Below are positions 7,403-16,637 of a DNA stretch of 41,934 bases, piece after piece (position 1 is the first letter of the stretch; each line of letters opens with the position of its first letter). The notes beneath the pieces are model-generated. The model saw only the letters and a list, made by a program, of their open reading frames with translations, did not search any database and was not told where the DNA came from. The stretch spans positions 1 through 41,934 of the forward strand of contig JAGNGI010000012.1 in the NCBI GenBank assembly GCA_018002295.1, given 5' to 3'. Source of the DNA: Fidelibacterota bacterium. Lineage in GTDB: Bacteria > Fidelibacterota > UBA2242. The position numbers and the translations under genes were made by a program.

Positions 7403-9487
7403 TTAATCTCTTTCGGCTTTCTTTTTGCGACGTTCTTCAATAATACTTTCTTCAATACTTTTTGGTAAGGGAGTATAATGTAAGAATTCCATCGAAAAAG
7501 CTGCACGGCCGCTGGAAATAGTGCGTAAAGCCGAGGCATAACCGAACATTTCCATTAATGGGACTGTGCCATTGAGTTTTTGTGAGCCTTTGCGGTGACG
7601 GCGCATATTTTCAATTTTACCGCGCCGGCGGTTGATATCACCGATAGCATCGCCCATATATTCATCCGGCGTATTGATTTCGATTTTCATAATAGGTTCC
7701 AATAATTGCGGTGCCGTTTTATTAATGATTTCCTTCATCCCCAGGATCGTGCACATTCGGAAAGCCATTTCGCTGGAATCCACCGGGTGATAAGCGCCGT
7801 CGAAAAGAACGAATTTAATATCTACCATCGGGTAACCGGCTAATAAACCTTTTTCGACGATCTCGCGAAAACCCTTTTCGACCGCCGGGATGAATTCGCG
7901 CGGAATATTACCACCCTTGACACGATCGACAAACTCAATACCCTTTCCTGGATTTGGCTCGAGCCGGAAAGCAATCTGAGCAAATTGACCTTTGCCGCCA
8001 GTTTGTTTTTTATAGCGATAAGTATGTTCAGCTTCACGTGTAATAGTTTCGCGAAAAGCTACCGCCGGTTTACCGACATTGACGTCGAGTTTGTGTTCGT
8101 TCTTTAACCTATCCACGATGATTTCGAGATGTAATTCTCCCATTCCGGAGATGATAGTTTCTTCAGTTTCGTCGGCAAATCGCACTTTAAATGAGGGGTC
8201 TTCAAGAGCCAAGCGACTCAAGGCTATTCCAAGACGATCTCGTTCTTTGATTGCGAGTGGTTCGATTTTCATATCCAGTACGGTTTCAGGATAACGAATA
8301 TTTTCGAGTAAAATAGTATCATTCTCGTTACAAAGCGTATCACCTGTAGTTGTCAGTTTCATACCGATTAAAGCGCCAATATCACCGGCTTTCAAGGATG
8401 TAATTTCTGTACGCTCATCGGCGCGAATACGCAGAACCCGTCCGACACGTTCCCGCTTTTGCTTGGTAGAATTGAAGATATAAGAACCGGAATGTAATTC
8501 TCCGGAGTAAACCCGCACGAAAGTCTGTTGACCCACGTAAGCATCATTAGTGATTTTGAATGCCAACGCCGTCAGCGGTTCTGAAATATGGGGTTTACGT
8601 GAAATGATAACTTCAGGATTATTAGCATCACGTCCGGTAATTATTCCCCGATCAACAGGGGACGGCAGGTAATCAACTATGGCGTCAAGTAGTAAGCGAA
8701 TACCTTTATTTTTGAAAGCCGAGCCACAGAAAACCGGTGTTACACATAAATTTAAGACGGCATAACGAGCGGCATTACGAATGTCGGACTCACTGATTGC
8801 CATACCATTGATAAACTTCTCCATCAGGTTTTCGTCGAAATCAGCCAATTTTTCAATCATCTGCTCGCGTAATTTTTGGGCTTTCGGCAATAAATTAGAT
8901 GGGATTTCGCTTTCGAACATATCAAGTTCGCGATATGAATAGGCTTTCATTGTAATTAAGTCAATGATTCCATTAAAATCGGCTTCGTCGCCAATTGGCA
9001 ATTGGAAAGCGACCGCATTAGCACCCAACATTTCGTTCATCATATTAATAGTCTGAAAATAATCGGCTCCGGCGCGATCCATTTTATTGATAAACGCGAT
9101 GCGCGGAACTTTGTAGTTGTCAGCCTGGTGCCAGACGGTTTCACTCTGCGGTTCAACGCCGCCTACTGCACAAAAAACCATAACTATCCCATCCAGAACA
9201 CGCAAAGAGCGTTCGACTTCTACTGTGAAATCGATATGACCGGGCGTATCGATGAGGTTGATTTGATGATCTTTCCATTCGGTGGTGATCGCCGCCGAAG
9301 TGATCGTGATGCCGCGTTCTTGTTCCTGCTTCATAAAATCCATAACAGCTTGACCATTATGGACTTCGCCGATTTTGTGAGTCATACCAGTAAAAAAGAG
9401 GATACGCTCTGAAGTCGTAGTTTTACCAGCATCTATGTGGGCTACAATTCCAATATTTCTAATTCTTTGTATTTCGATATTATCCAT
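7403..9487 (-). CDS. fusA: Translation elongation factor G (GTPase)
   Basis: Drives tRNA-mRNA translocation on the ribosome, and ribosome recycling in some paralogs. All five domains fit in 694 residues. GTP-binding motifs are G1 [10 protein letters not shown]2 [10 protein letters not shown]3 DTPGH and G4 NKMD; domain IV carries the GKGQFAQ and MAFRMC-type segments and domain V ends near residue 680. The ATG 9487 has AGGAAA (minus strand, 9494-9499) seven bases upstream. The gene is not in an rpsL-rpsG-fusA-tuf operon: its neighbours are a secreted nuclease and a lactate dehydrogenase. It may therefore be a second EF-G copy specialised for one step, although a displaced single copy is equally possible. 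Confidence 0.93.
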   Translation of the reverse strand: MDNIEIQRIRNIGIVAHIDAGKTTTSERILFFTGMTHKIGEVHNGQAVMDFMKQEQERGITITSAAITTEWKDHQINLIDTPGHIDFTVEVERSLRVLDGIVMVFCAVGGVEPQSETVWHQADNYKVPRIAFINKMDRAGADYFQTINMMNEMLGANAVAFQLPIGDEADFNGIIDLITMKAYSYRELDMFESEIPSNLLPKAQKLREQMIEKLADFDENLMEKFINGMAISESDIRNAARYAVLNLCVTPVFCGSAFKNKGIRLLLDAIVDYLPSPVDRGIITGRDANNPEVIISRKPHISEPLTALAFKITNDAYVGQQTFVRVYSGELHSGSYIFNSTKQKRERVGRVLRIRADERTEITSLKAGDIGALIGMKLTTTGDTLCNENDTILLENIRYPETVLDMKIEPLAIKERDRLGIALSRLALEDPSFKVRFADETEETIISGMGELHLEIIVDRLKNEHKLDVNVGKPAVAFRETITREAEHTYRYKKQTGGKGQFAQIAFRLEPNPGKGIEFVDRVKGGNIPREFIPAVEKGFREIVEKGLLAGYPMVDIKFVLFDGAYHPVDSSEMAFRMCTILGMKEIINKTAPQLLEPIMKIEINTPDEYMGDAIGDINRRRGKIENMRRHRKGSQKLNGTVPLMEMFGYASALRTISSGRAAFSMEFLHYTPLPKSIEESIIEERRKKKAERD

Positions 9488-9556
9488 TTATTGTTTCCTA
9501 ATAACACTAAAAATAGCTAAGAAATTTAACCAAATAATTAGCGATTAGAAAGAATT

Positions 9557-9584
9557 ATTGTTCAGAAAACCTATATAGTATCAA
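9557..9584 (-). promoter_or_regulatory. Putative promoter of EF-G gene
   Basis: On the minus strand TTGATA (9584-9579), a 16-base spacer and AACAAT (9562-9557) lie about 70 bases before the start codon. The -10 match is only 4/6, so support is modest. Confidence 0.3.
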
Positions 9585-9723
9585 GATATGTTATCCACTT
9601 TTTCCCTGATATGTAGCAGGATTTTCATAAATATATTGAATATCAGCCTTGGCTAATTGTTTATTACGATATTGCCTGGATTATCGGCAAATTAATAGAT
9701 AATTATAGGAAATTTTAGGAAAA

Positions 9724-9740
9724 TCCTGATTTTATCGGGA
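9724..9740 (-). terminator. Terminator candidate after D-lactate dehydrogenase
   Basis: On the minus strand TCCCGAT-AAA-ATCAGGA forms a 7-bp stem (one G-U pair) followed by TTTTCCTAAAATTT, 25 bases past the dehydrogenase stop codon. Stem stability is moderate and the T-run is short. Confidence 0.4.
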
Positions 9741-9764
9741 AAAAATTGAGATATCTATTACAAT

Positions 9765-10808
9765 TTACCAGCATCTCTTTTTTTGTTTTTTAAGGCAATC
9801 GTGATCACATTTATAGCAGACCTCGTTTTTTAGGTAGCCGCCTTCAAAATATTCGGTAATATTAGATAGGGTAGTTTCTGCAATATTCTGGAGGGCTTCA
9901 GCGGTGAAAAATCCCTGATGCGAAGTTATAAGCGTGTTAGGCAGGATTAAGAGGCGAGCCAGCATATCGTCAGAAATTACCTGGTTTGAGAAATCCTCGA
10001 AGAAATACTCGCTTTCTTCTTCGTAAACGTCCAGACCGGCTGAACCTACCTTACCACTTTTTAAAGCTTCGATCAAATCCTCTGTCTGTATTAATCGCCC
10101 TCGACCGGTATTGATGATCATCACACCGTTTTTCATCAGTGCAAGCGCCTTAGCATTGATCATATGGTCAGTTTCAGGTGTAAGAGGGCAGTGCAGTGAA
10201 ATAATATCCGATTGGCGATATAGTTCATCAAGGGTGACATATTCAACACCATTGCTTTTGGCCAAATTTTTATCAGGATAGGTATCATAAGCCAATATTC
10301 GCATCCCAAAACCTTTCAAAATGGCTATCAAGCACTTACCGATTTTACCGGTGCCGATGACCCCAGTGGTTTTGCCATGCATATCAAAACCAAGCAGACC
10401 GTTTATCGAAAAATTACCGTCGCGCGTACGATAAAAAGCTTTGTGGATTTTGCGATTAAGAGATAGCATTAGAGCGACAGCATGTTCCGCCACTGCATAC
10501 GGCGAATAAGCTGGAACGCGCACGACGTGGACTTTATTGAAAGCAGTTTGGAAATCAACATTGTTATAGCCGGCACACCGTAAAGCAATTAAACCGATAC
10601 CATGCTGATATAAATGTTCAATAACTGGTTTATTGATTATATCATTTACAAAAGCGCACACGACATCATAACCGGTAGTCAATTCCACCGTATCGGGATT
10701 TAAATGCGCTTCAAAGTAGGTAATATCAAAGCCATATTTACGATTGACTTCATCAAATGATTTGCGATCGTACGGACGTGCATCGAAAAAAGCGATTTTT
10801 TTAGGCAT
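9765..10808 (-). CDS. ldhA: Fermentative D-lactate dehydrogenase with C-terminal cysteine tail
   Basis: Reduces pyruvate to D-lactate with NADH in the cytoplasm. The 347-residue protein is close to Escherichia coli LdhA along its length: RCAGYNNVD, VPAYSPYAVAEHA, NAD-binding G-x-G-x2-G (GVIGTGKIG, near 149-157), SLHCPLTPET, and catalytic R236 (NTGRGRL), E265 (VYEEE) and H297 (ITSHQGF). The unusual part is the end: beyond the normal C-terminus (about residue 330) there is an extra tail with C331, C334, C338 and C346 (C-x2-C-x3-C-x7-C) among basic residues, which could bind a metal or form disulfides. The ATG 10808 has only a weak AAGAAG upstream. A 7-bp stem after the gene may terminate it. 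Confidence 0.92.
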   Translation of the reverse strand: MPKKIAFFDARPYDRKSFDEVNRKYGFDITYFEAHLNPDTVELTTGYDVVCAFVNDIINKPVIEHLYQHGIGLIALRCAGYNNVDFQTAFNKVHVVRVPAYSPYAVAEHAVALMLSLNRKIHKAFYRTRDGNFSINGLLGFDMHGKTTGVIGTGKIGKCLIAILKGFGMRILAYDTYPDKNLAKSNGVEYVTLDELYRQSDIISLHCPLTPETDHMINAKALALMKNGVMIINTGRGRLIQTEDLIEALKSGKVGSAGLDVYEEESEYFFEDFSNQVISDDMLARLLILPNTLITSHQGFFTAEALQNIAETTLSNITEYFEGGYLKNEVCYKCDHDCLKKQKKRCW

Positions 10809-10836
10809 AATTGATTCTTCTTTATTTAATTAGATG

Positions 10837-10892
10837 TTGACATTGCATATATTATTGATCTAAAATTAAAATTCAAGTTACATTAAAGGAGG
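10837..10892 (+). promoter_or_regulatory. Plus-strand promoter and ribosome-binding site without a gene
   Basis: TTGACA (10837-10842, perfect -35), an 18-base spacer and TAAAAT (10861-10866, 5/6) are followed by AAAGGAGG (10885-10892), a near-perfect ribosome-binding site. No ATG, GTG or TTG lies at a normal distance, and the frame after a possible CTG closes after ten codons. The region is between two minus-strand genes. It may express a non-coding or antisense transcript into the broken barrel gene, or be chance. Confidence 0.4.
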
Positions 10893-10949
10893 TAAATCTG
10901 ATTCAGGATTATCATCGAATATTAGGGTAAATCAACGGTATTTATAGAC

Positions 10950-11618
10950 TCACTTTGAATAAATGAGATTTAGTCCCAGATGAAATTTTTCTATGCCGTT
11001 CTTGTGTATTTTGCCGGTGAAAAGATTATCCATCGCATAACGAACATAAGCATCTACGATGACTGGTTTGAATTTCAGACGAATTCCGCCGGACATAAAA
11101 GCACCAGCATCGAAATGTTTATCGAGATTATTGATTATAAGGGTAGAGTCGCTGGTAACGTTAACATCGAGAATACCGAACCAATTAGCGGTTAGTCCCG
11201 TACCAAGAAATGGCGTAATTGATTTACGCGTTACATTCCATTGTAAGCCGATTTGTGTCGCCAAAACGTCCTGCCTGGTCTCCAACCCGGCTGAAAAAGA
11301 ATACATCGCTCAGGAGTAGGGTGGCGCAATAATCCACAATGAATCAGTTTTGCCTTGCAGTTGGCTATATAATATTTCGCCGGTTAAAGCCAAGCGCTCA
11401 CTTTTAGAATTTAACTGTAAAACAAGTCCGGCTGTGGGACCACAGGAATTCAATTTTGTAGTTGACTTAGTTTGCATCAATGTGGAAAAATTATCGTAGT
11501 AATAGGTTAGAGTCGGCGAGGATTTGAACTGCGACCAGCCGCCATTCAACCCAAGGCTCAGCGTTTGGGCGGTGAGAACCTGTGCACTGATGATAATGAT
11601 GAACAATAATTTTTTCAT
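10950..11618 (-). pseudogene. Outer-membrane beta-barrel protein, split by an in-frame TGA
   Basis: Two consecutive reading segments, 11618-11310 and 11309-10950, are in the same frame and together give one 222-codon product of normal small-porin size (plus the stop). The first part has a signal peptide (KKLLFIIIISAQVLTAQ) and amphipathic strands (SLGLNGGWSQF, GLVLQLN); the second continues with alternating barrel strands (IGLQWNV, GTGLTANWFG, GGIRLKF, DAYVRYAMDN) and ends in a terminal strand (FHLGLNLIYS-K). Codon 103 is TGA (11312-11310). The next ATG (11306) has no ribosome-binding site. TGA is used as a normal stop elsewhere in this window (351, 30691), so a reassigned code is unlikely; a nonsense mutation or a sequencing error fits best. 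Ligand unknown. Confidence 0.75.
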
Positions 11619-11661
11619 ATTACAACTCTATTAAAATTTAATAATCTACTGAAACGGCATT

Positions 11662-12639
11662 TTACTTTTCGCGATTATCTCGATGATTAAAAACCCGCTC
11701 GTTATCGTCGAAATCTGGGAAGAAAAGGTCTTCGCGTTCCAGATCAAGGTAGTCCTGCGTGAAAGCATTTACAAACCCGGCGTTTTCGAAATCTTCTAAG
11801 GCTTTTAAATATTCATGACGTGAGATTCGGCGACCAAGAACCGGGTGACCGACGGCTTGATAACAAGGATGATATTGTGCCATAAGACTTACTGGGATTT
11901 GAGGGTCAATTTCCGCTAAGGCGCGGAAAATGCGGGCACTCCCGGAACGACCATCCGGCAAGACCAGATGACGCACCAGCAAACCTCTAACTGCCACGCC
12001 TTTTTCATTTATAATCAATGGCCCAACCTGCCGATACATCTCTTTGATTGCCGCTACGTTTATGGTAAAGTAGTTTTTTAATCCCGAATATTCTTCTGCC
12101 CAGACGTCCTCGCCGTATTTCATATCTGGCAAGTATATATCAACGATACCATCCAGAAGACGTAACACTTCGACCCGGTCGTAACCATTGGTATTGTAAA
12201 CGACTGGAATTTTTAATCCCTGTTCAACTGCCGAAGCCAGTGCATCCACCAGAAATGGCAAATGAGGAGTCGGCGTAACCCAGTTGATATTTTCACAACC
12301 GACAGCCTGGAGATGTAAATATTCATTAGCTAATTGAGAAATAGATACAGGATTGCCAATCCGTTCGTGGCTAATCTGGTAATTTTGGCAAAAAATACAG
12401 GCGGCGTTGCAGGATGATAGAAAGATTGTCCCAGAGCCGCCGCGACCGGTTATTGGCGGTTCCTCGCCGAAATGTGCCAGAGCGCTGGAAAGAATAGCCT
12501 TATCCAGCACCTGACAAAATCCCGCCGCTCCGTGTAAACGCTTTGCCCGGCAGAGTCGCGGGCAAATTTGACAGGGATCGATCAGTTTATAAAGTTCAAT
12601 AGCCCGTTTTTTTATTTCTATAGAATTTAAGTTCGGCAT
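11662..12639 (-). CDS. Radical SAM protein, PflX-type (COG1313 family)
   Basis: A 325-residue radical SAM enzyme: C77-x3-C81-x2-C84 (SSCNAACIFCQN) binds the 4Fe-4S cluster that cleaves S-adenosylmethionine. Before it lies a second cysteine group, C23-x2-C26-x3-C30-x11-C42, conserved in this family of uncharacterised pyruvate formate-lyase activating enzyme relatives. NWVTPTPHLPF, VYNTNGYD and DIYLPDMKY follow as in the family. The substrate is unknown. A related AmrS-type protein lies at 23973. The ATG 12639 was chosen as the first in-frame start. Upstream lies an M64 peptidase gene on the same strand, 73 bases away. Confidence 0.85.
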   Translation of the reverse strand: MPNLNSIEIKKRAIELYKLIDPCQICPRLCRAKRLHGAAGFCQVLDKAILSSALAHFGEEPPITGRGGSGTIFLSSCNAACIFCQNYQISHERIGNPVSISQLANEYLHLQAVGCENINWVTPTPHLPFLVDALASAVEQGLKIPVVYNTNGYDRVEVLRLLDGIVDIYLPDMKYGEDVWAEEYSGLKNYFTINVAAIKEMYRQVGPLIINEKGVAVRGLLVRHLVLPDGRSGSARIFRALAEIDPQIPVSLMAQYHPCYQAVGHPVLGRRISRHEYLKALEDFENAGFVNAFTQDYLDLEREDLFFPDFDDNERVFNHRDNREK

Positions 12640-12712
12640 CGTTAGTGTGTTATTTCATCATTTATTTTACATTTTGATGTCTTTACAATAATTTAATTAT
12701 ATTGAAATTACT

Positions 12713-14086
12713 TTACTCGCTATAGAAATGGATTATTTTCCGGATTGCCGCTTGGCAGACCGGGCAAAAGGCAATTTCATTGCGTGAAAACATAATGCAG
12801 TCCAGGCAAGGACGATATAAACCTTCGGAGGCATAGCCTGCGCCTTGAAATGCGCCAACTTTTCCATAATATTTTTGGCTTTTTAAGAATTGTTCAAATT
12901 CACTGGCCTTGCTATAAGTGGCTTGTTCATAAGCGGTTTTTTCCCAGGGAGTTGGCACAGGGACTTCAGGAGAAACCAAATCTAACCATTTCAATGCGGT
13001 TGGATTCAATAAGGCGGTAATGTTCGGTTCCCATGGCTCGACTCCCTGCGGGTAGAGTTCATTATAAGGCGTACTCGAGGTATAATATTCGTCCGCCAGA
13101 CCGGCGAATGAATGGCCAAATTCGTGCACGAAAACATACTCAGGCCAACCTTTTTGTTCTGGTTTGGCGGCGGTACTGTAGCAGGTAGAATAAAGATTAA
13201 AAATGCCACCGCCGCCGTATTTGCCCGAATTGAAAATAAAAATGATAAAGTCATAAGGAGCCTGAGCGGCAATGTCACGTACGGTTTTATTATTGAGTGT
13301 CAATACATAACGATCGAGATCAAGAGCATTATAAGTCAGGTCAAAGGCGGTTCTTTTAAAGGTACCGCCTCGCGGATTATCAATGCCCGATTCTGCTGAA
13401 GGCACTTCCAAGAACCAGACGTTAAATTTATCGGCTTCCTCTTTAAAGGGACTCACGTTGAATAAGACCTCGGTAAAATGACGGCATTTCTGGCGAAATT
13501 GACGCATTTCAGACTTTGTATAACCTTCTGGCAAAATTAGCAGGTCAATTTTTTGGGTGGGCGCGCCGTTATAGATTAACTTTTTCAACCGATAATCAGT
13601 ATAGACGCCATCCCGATTAATAAACCGGGAATCGGGCTCAATGTTAGTCTTAAAATACTCGATGAACTGATTTTGGCGATCACGGGAAGAAAGCGTTACG
13701 GTGATCGCTTGGCGCGGTAATGGAATCAGGACGGAAAAATGAAAAGTGCGCCAAATTTCCTGAATAGCTTCATTAGTTGATTGCCATTCATTAAAAATAC
13801 TGCTAAAGCCGCGGGAGTAGATCAAAGTTTGGCTGTCCACATCGTAAACGCGAATGAGATGGTGCCCCAGGTTAAGTGTGTCAATTAAATTGGTCTGACT
13901 GCCCGACCAGAGAGGACTAATATAAACCGCATCGAGACTGAAAATGTTCTGAGTCTTGGTTCCAGTGAAGTAAAAATCGAGTCGCATAGTTTGGTCAAGA
14001 AAATAGTCATCAAAACAAGGACCGGTCGCTGAAAAACACCAAACATCCAAAATCAAGGTAATGATCCAATATCTTAATTTATTCAT
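12713..14086 (-). CDS. Exported M64-family metallopeptidase (IgA peptidase-like)
   Basis: A 457-residue zinc endopeptidase likely acting outside the inner membrane. It begins with a hydrophobic signal-like segment (about 7-20), then an N-terminal beta domain (to about 140), then the catalytic domain. The metal site is H321-E-x2-H325 in HEFGHSFAGLADEY, with D332 in the family-specific position of the third ligand. Near the C-terminus C-L-D-C and C-P-V-C pairs appear, the second typical of M64 proteins (FCPVC). No sorting domain is present. The ATG at 14092 is possible, but ATG 14086 places GGAG (minus strand, 14098-14095) eight bases upstream and is preferred. Divergent from ftsE. Confidence 0.88.
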   Translation of the reverse strand: MNKLRYWIITLILDVWCFSATGPCFDDYFLDQTMRLDFYFTGTKTQNIFSLDAVYISPLWSGSQTNLIDTLNLGHHLIRVYDVDSQTLIYSRGFSSIFNEWQSTNEAIQEIWRTFHFSVLIPLPRQAITVTLSSRDRQNQFIEYFKTNIEPDSRFINRDGVYTDYRLKKLIYNGAPTQKIDLLILPEGYTKSEMRQFRQKCRHFTEVLFNVSPFKEEADKFNVWFLEVPSAESGIDNPRGGTFKRTAFDLTYNALDLDRYVLTLNNKTVRDIAAQAPYDFIIFIFNSGKYGGGGIFNLYSTCYSTAAKPEQKGWPEYVFVHEFGHSFAGLADEYYTSSTPYNELYPQGVEPWEPNITALLNPTALKWLDLVSPEVPVPTPWEKTAYEQATYSKASEFEQFLKSQKYYGKVGAFQGAGYASEGLYRPCLDCIMFSRNEIAFCPVCQAAIRKIIHFYSE

Positions 14087-14258
14087 TGACATTTCTCCAT
14101 TTTCCTATTGGCAAATTATTCAAGCTGACTTTAGATTTCAAGAGAAAGTTTTTCGGTGAGTTAAAGTAGCTATGAAGTATAACTATAATATTTAGAAGAA
14201 ACGGCGTTGATTTATTATATTCAGGCGTTTAAATTGTCCGAGTTTTAGAACTTAAATT

Positions 14259-14918
14259 ATGATAACTTTTTTCAACGTTAGTTGCACCTTCGGTAAAGAT
14301 GCCGGAGTTAAAGATGTCAATCTTACGATTAATGAAGGAGAGTTTGTTTTTCTAACTGGTTCTTCCGGCGCTGGGAAATCAACGCTTTTACGCTTGATAT
14401 ATATGGACTTGTTTCCCGAAAAGGGCAAAGTTGTCATCCGTAATTTTGATAGTTCTAAAGTCCGACCAAATGAAATCCCATTTCTAAGACGCAAAGTCGG
14501 GATGATTTTCCAGGATTTTCGACTACTCGAGGATCGGAACGTTTATGAAAATGTGGCTCTTAGTCTGTATGTGTCACATTATAAAACTCGCGAAATTAAA
14601 AATCGAGTCTATAACGTTTTGAATCAAGTTGGGCTGGGACATCGCGTTTACTATAATCCCCGCGAATTATCCGGTGGCGAGCAACAGCGGGTCGCCATTG
14701 CCCGAGCACTGGTAAAAGAACCGGTAGTATTATTGGCCGACGAACCGACCGGCAACCTCGATCCGCGCGTCGCTTCCGATTTGATGAATCTTCTAATTAA
14801 AATTAACCAAACTGGGACAGCCGTCATCGTTGCTACGCATAATTATTCACTCATCCCGCGGGTGGCGAATGCGCGCATAATTCAGGTAAATGAAGGAGAA
14901 ATAATTAATCCAGTATGA
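14259..14918 (+). CDS. ftsE: Cell-division ABC transporter ATPase FtsE
   Basis: Cytoplasmic ATPase of the FtsEX complex, which activates peptidoglycan hydrolases at the divisome. All ABC motifs are present in 219 residues: Walker [10 protein letters not shown] (near 34-42), Q-loop FQDFRLL, signature LSGGEQQR, Walker B VLLADEPT and switch histidine ATHN. FQDFRLL is characteristic of FtsE. It overlaps ftsX by four bases (ATGA), so the two are co-translated. The ATG 14259 has no clear ribosome-binding site. A TATAAT (14184-14189) and a weaker TTGATT-17-TAAATT (14207-14235) lie in the 172-base divergent gap and may drive it. Confidence 0.95.
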   Translation: MITFFNVSCTFGKDAGVKDVNLTINEGEFVFLTGSSGAGKSTLLRLIYMDLFPEKGKVVIRNFDSSKVRPNEIPFLRRKVGMIFQDFRLLEDRNVYENVALSLYVSHYKTREIKNRVYNVLNQVGLGHRVYYNPRELSGGEQQRVAIARALVKEPVVLLADEPTGNLDPRVASDLMNLLIKINQTGTAVIVATHNYSLIPRVANARIIQVNEGEIINPV

Positions 14919-15781
14919 CAATATTGTGGTTTTTAGTTAAAGAGGGATTTCGCGGATTGGGGCGTTCCGGCTATGCCGGTGCTTTTTCCATCATAATTAT
15001 CGCTCTATCGCTAATTCTAATTGGATTCGGATACGTTGCCGCCCGTGATACTTTAGTAATGGTGGAAAATATTCGTTCACAGTTCGATATAACTATTTTC
15101 GTTCACCGTAATGCGTCATTAACCGACTTGGAAAATTTTATTGAGGAATTAAGTTACTTTGAAGAAATTGAGAAAATTGACTACGTTTCAACTGATAGTG
15201 CCGCTGCCCAATTCAAAGCCGAATTTGGAGAAGATATATTTAGTATTCTTGATTATAATCCTCTGCCACCTTCATTTACTCTTCGTCTCAAGCCTCAAGC
15301 CCGTAATCTAGCTAGTATTGAGGATCTTACTACTCGTATTAAACAGTATCCGATCGTGGATGAAGTCCGCTATCGTGAAAATTTCCTGCGATTGCTGGAA
15401 AAGTATCAGCGCTTGATATTCATTGCCGTAGTCACAGCTTTTATTGGCTTGACGTTGATCTCGATTATTTTAGCTTCAAATTCCATTAAAATGACGATTT
15501 TTTCCCGCCGAAATGTCATTGCTACGATGAAATTAGTCGGAGCAACGAATAATTTCGTACGAGCGCCTTTTTTGATTGAAGGAACGCTCGAGGGATTGAT
15601 CGGGGCTTTATTAGCTTCAGGCGTAATCGGTCTGATCTCCTATTTTTTCAATAATTATTTACAAGGACTTACTGGTTATCAAATAATCGTCAGCTACCGT
15701 TATTATATAGGATTGCTGGTTTTGGGCAGTTTAATCGGTTTAATCGGTAGTATGCGCGCTATTCGTAGATTCCTCGAATAA
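14915..15781 (+). CDS. ftsX: Cell-division permease protein FtsX
   Basis: Integral membrane partner of FtsE. The 288 residues have the FtsX topology: a first membrane helix (about 20-42), a large periplasmic loop (about 45-168) with the FEEIEKIDYVS and YPIVDEVRYRE segments typical of the extracellular domain, and three C-terminal helices (about 169-190, 222-243, 260-282) with the conserved NSIKMTIFSRRNVIATMKLVGAT-like region, here at residues 185-209. The loop transmits FtsE ATP hydrolysis to peptidoglycan hydrolases. It overlaps ftsE by four bases. After it a 300-base gap precedes grpE. Confidence 0.93.
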   Translation: MTILWFLVKEGFRGLGRSGYAGAFSIIIIALSLILIGFGYVAARDTLVMVENIRSQFDITIFVHRNASLTDLENFIEELSYFEEIEKIDYVSTDSAAAQFKAEFGEDIFSILDYNPLPPSFTLRLKPQARNLASIEDLTTRIKQYPIVDEVRYRENFLRLLEKYQRLIFIAVVTAFIGLTLISIILASNSIKMTIFSRRNVIATMKLVGATNNFVRAPFLIEGTLEGLIGALLASGVIGLISYFFNNYLQGLTGYQIIVSYRYYIGLLVLGSLIGLIGSMRAIRRFLE

Positions 15782-16081
15782 GAAATACCTGAGAATAATT
15801 CCCTTCAAATTATAAATAATATTACTCAATTTATTTTGGAATGACCTATCAGAAAATTTAAATTCCGCAGTTATGAATGATTTTATGATGATAGAAAAAT
15901 ACAATAAGCGCCCGAGTAAAAACTGTAATTGTCAGAAAGTCCGAAAAAATGATTCTCCAAGCCGAATAATCGCATTTTTGACTGAGCGAATAGTCAACTT
16001 CTTATAACTGGTATTGGAATTGCATAATTCAGAACGAGTTTTATTTAAATGATTAAAAATTAATTTTGAGGAGAATGAATC
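15782..16081 (+). promoter_or_regulatory. Gap with candidate promoter/operator of grpE-dnaJ
   Basis: No gene is supported here. Near the 3' end TTGACT (15978-15983), an 18-base spacer and TTATAA (16002-16007) give a promoter candidate. The -35 element is half of an inverted repeat, TTGACT-8 bases-AGTCAA (15978-15997), suitable as an operator. A further palindrome GAATT-GCAT-AATTC (16017-16030) lies near the transcription start. No CIRCE (TTAGCACTC-N9-GAGTGCTAA) is present. The start codon is served by GAGGAG (16068-16073). The first 190 bases show nothing recognisable. Confidence 0.4.
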
Positions 16082-16636
16082 GTGGAAGATATAAGTATAA
16101 ATGAAAAAACGTCTGGTATAAATAAAAATCAGACTCGGTCAACTAAAAAGCAAACCAGTGAAAAGGAAAGATTATCCGCCAAAATCGCGGAACTGGAAGC
16201 AAAAGTAGCTGAATATGAAAAAGCCTTGAACGAAGCTAACGAAAAATTTTTGCGGTTAGCGGCGGAATTCGATAATTATCGTAAAAGACGTGAGAAGGAA
16301 TATTCGGATATAATCGAGTACGCTGGTGAAGAAGTTTTGCGAAACATTCTGCCGATTATGGATGATTTAGAGCGGGCTTTAAATAACATCAACGATGATC
16401 AATCTTTGCGTGAAGGTCTGGAACTTATTTATCGTAAATTTCAAAAAACCTTGCAGAATTTAGGTGTAGAACCGATTGAGTCGGTCAATAAACCATTTGA
16501 TCCCAATCTGCACCATGCGATTATGACTCGTGAAGAAGCGGGAGTAGCGCCAGATATTGTTCTGGAAGAATATGAGAAGGGGTATAAATTTAAAAACCGT
16601 GTTTTAAGATACGCCAAAGTGGTTGTAAGTAAATAA
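16082..16636 (+). CDS. grpE: Nucleotide exchange factor GrpE
   Basis: Releases ADP from DnaK in the heat-shock chaperone cycle. The 184-residue protein has a charged, disordered N-terminus (1-30), a long coiled coil (about 30-70, [18 protein letters not shown]), the FDNYRKRR motif where the helix meets the head, and a C-terminal beta domain with [10 protein letters not shown] and [16 protein letters not shown], both characteristic. The start is GTG 16082, supported by GAGGAG eight bases upstream; an ATG at 16076 is out of frame. It is one base from dnaJ. Neither hrcA nor dnaK is next to it. Confidence 0.96.
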   Translation: MEDISINEKTSGINKNQTRSTKKQTSEKERLSAKIAELEAKVAEYEKALNEANEKFLRLAAEFDNYRKRREKEYSDIIEYAGEEVLRNILPIMDDLERALNNINDDQSLREGLELIYRKFQKTLQNLGVEPIESVNKPFDPNLHHAIMTREEAGVAPDIVLEEYEKGYKFKNRVLRYAKVVVSK

Positions 16637-16637
16637 T

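Noticed and set aside
6283..7539. Longer nuclease reading frame extending into the EF-G gene
   Set aside because: It would overlap EF-G by about 137 bases and place the signal peptide far from the N-terminus; TTG 7401 is preferred.
9002..9412. Plus-strand open frame of 136 codons inside EF-G
   Set aside because: Antisense shadow of a highly conserved coding sequence.
10980..11195. Plus-strand open frame of 71 codons downstream of the orphan promoter at 10837
   Set aside because: It is antisense to the barrel gene, has no ribosome-binding site at its ATG, and is too far from the AAAGGAGG at 10885; kept only as a finding about the promoter.
11304..11618. Selenocysteine or Trp recoding of the TGA in the barrel gene
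   Set aside because: TGA is used as a normal stop in other genes here, no selenoprotein genes are visible, and the protein is not of a redox type; nonsense or sequencing error is simpler.
15782..16081. CIRCE element or heat-shock sigma promoter before grpE
   Set aside because: No TTAGCACTC...GAGTGCTAA and no CTTGAA/CCCCAT-type boxes were found.
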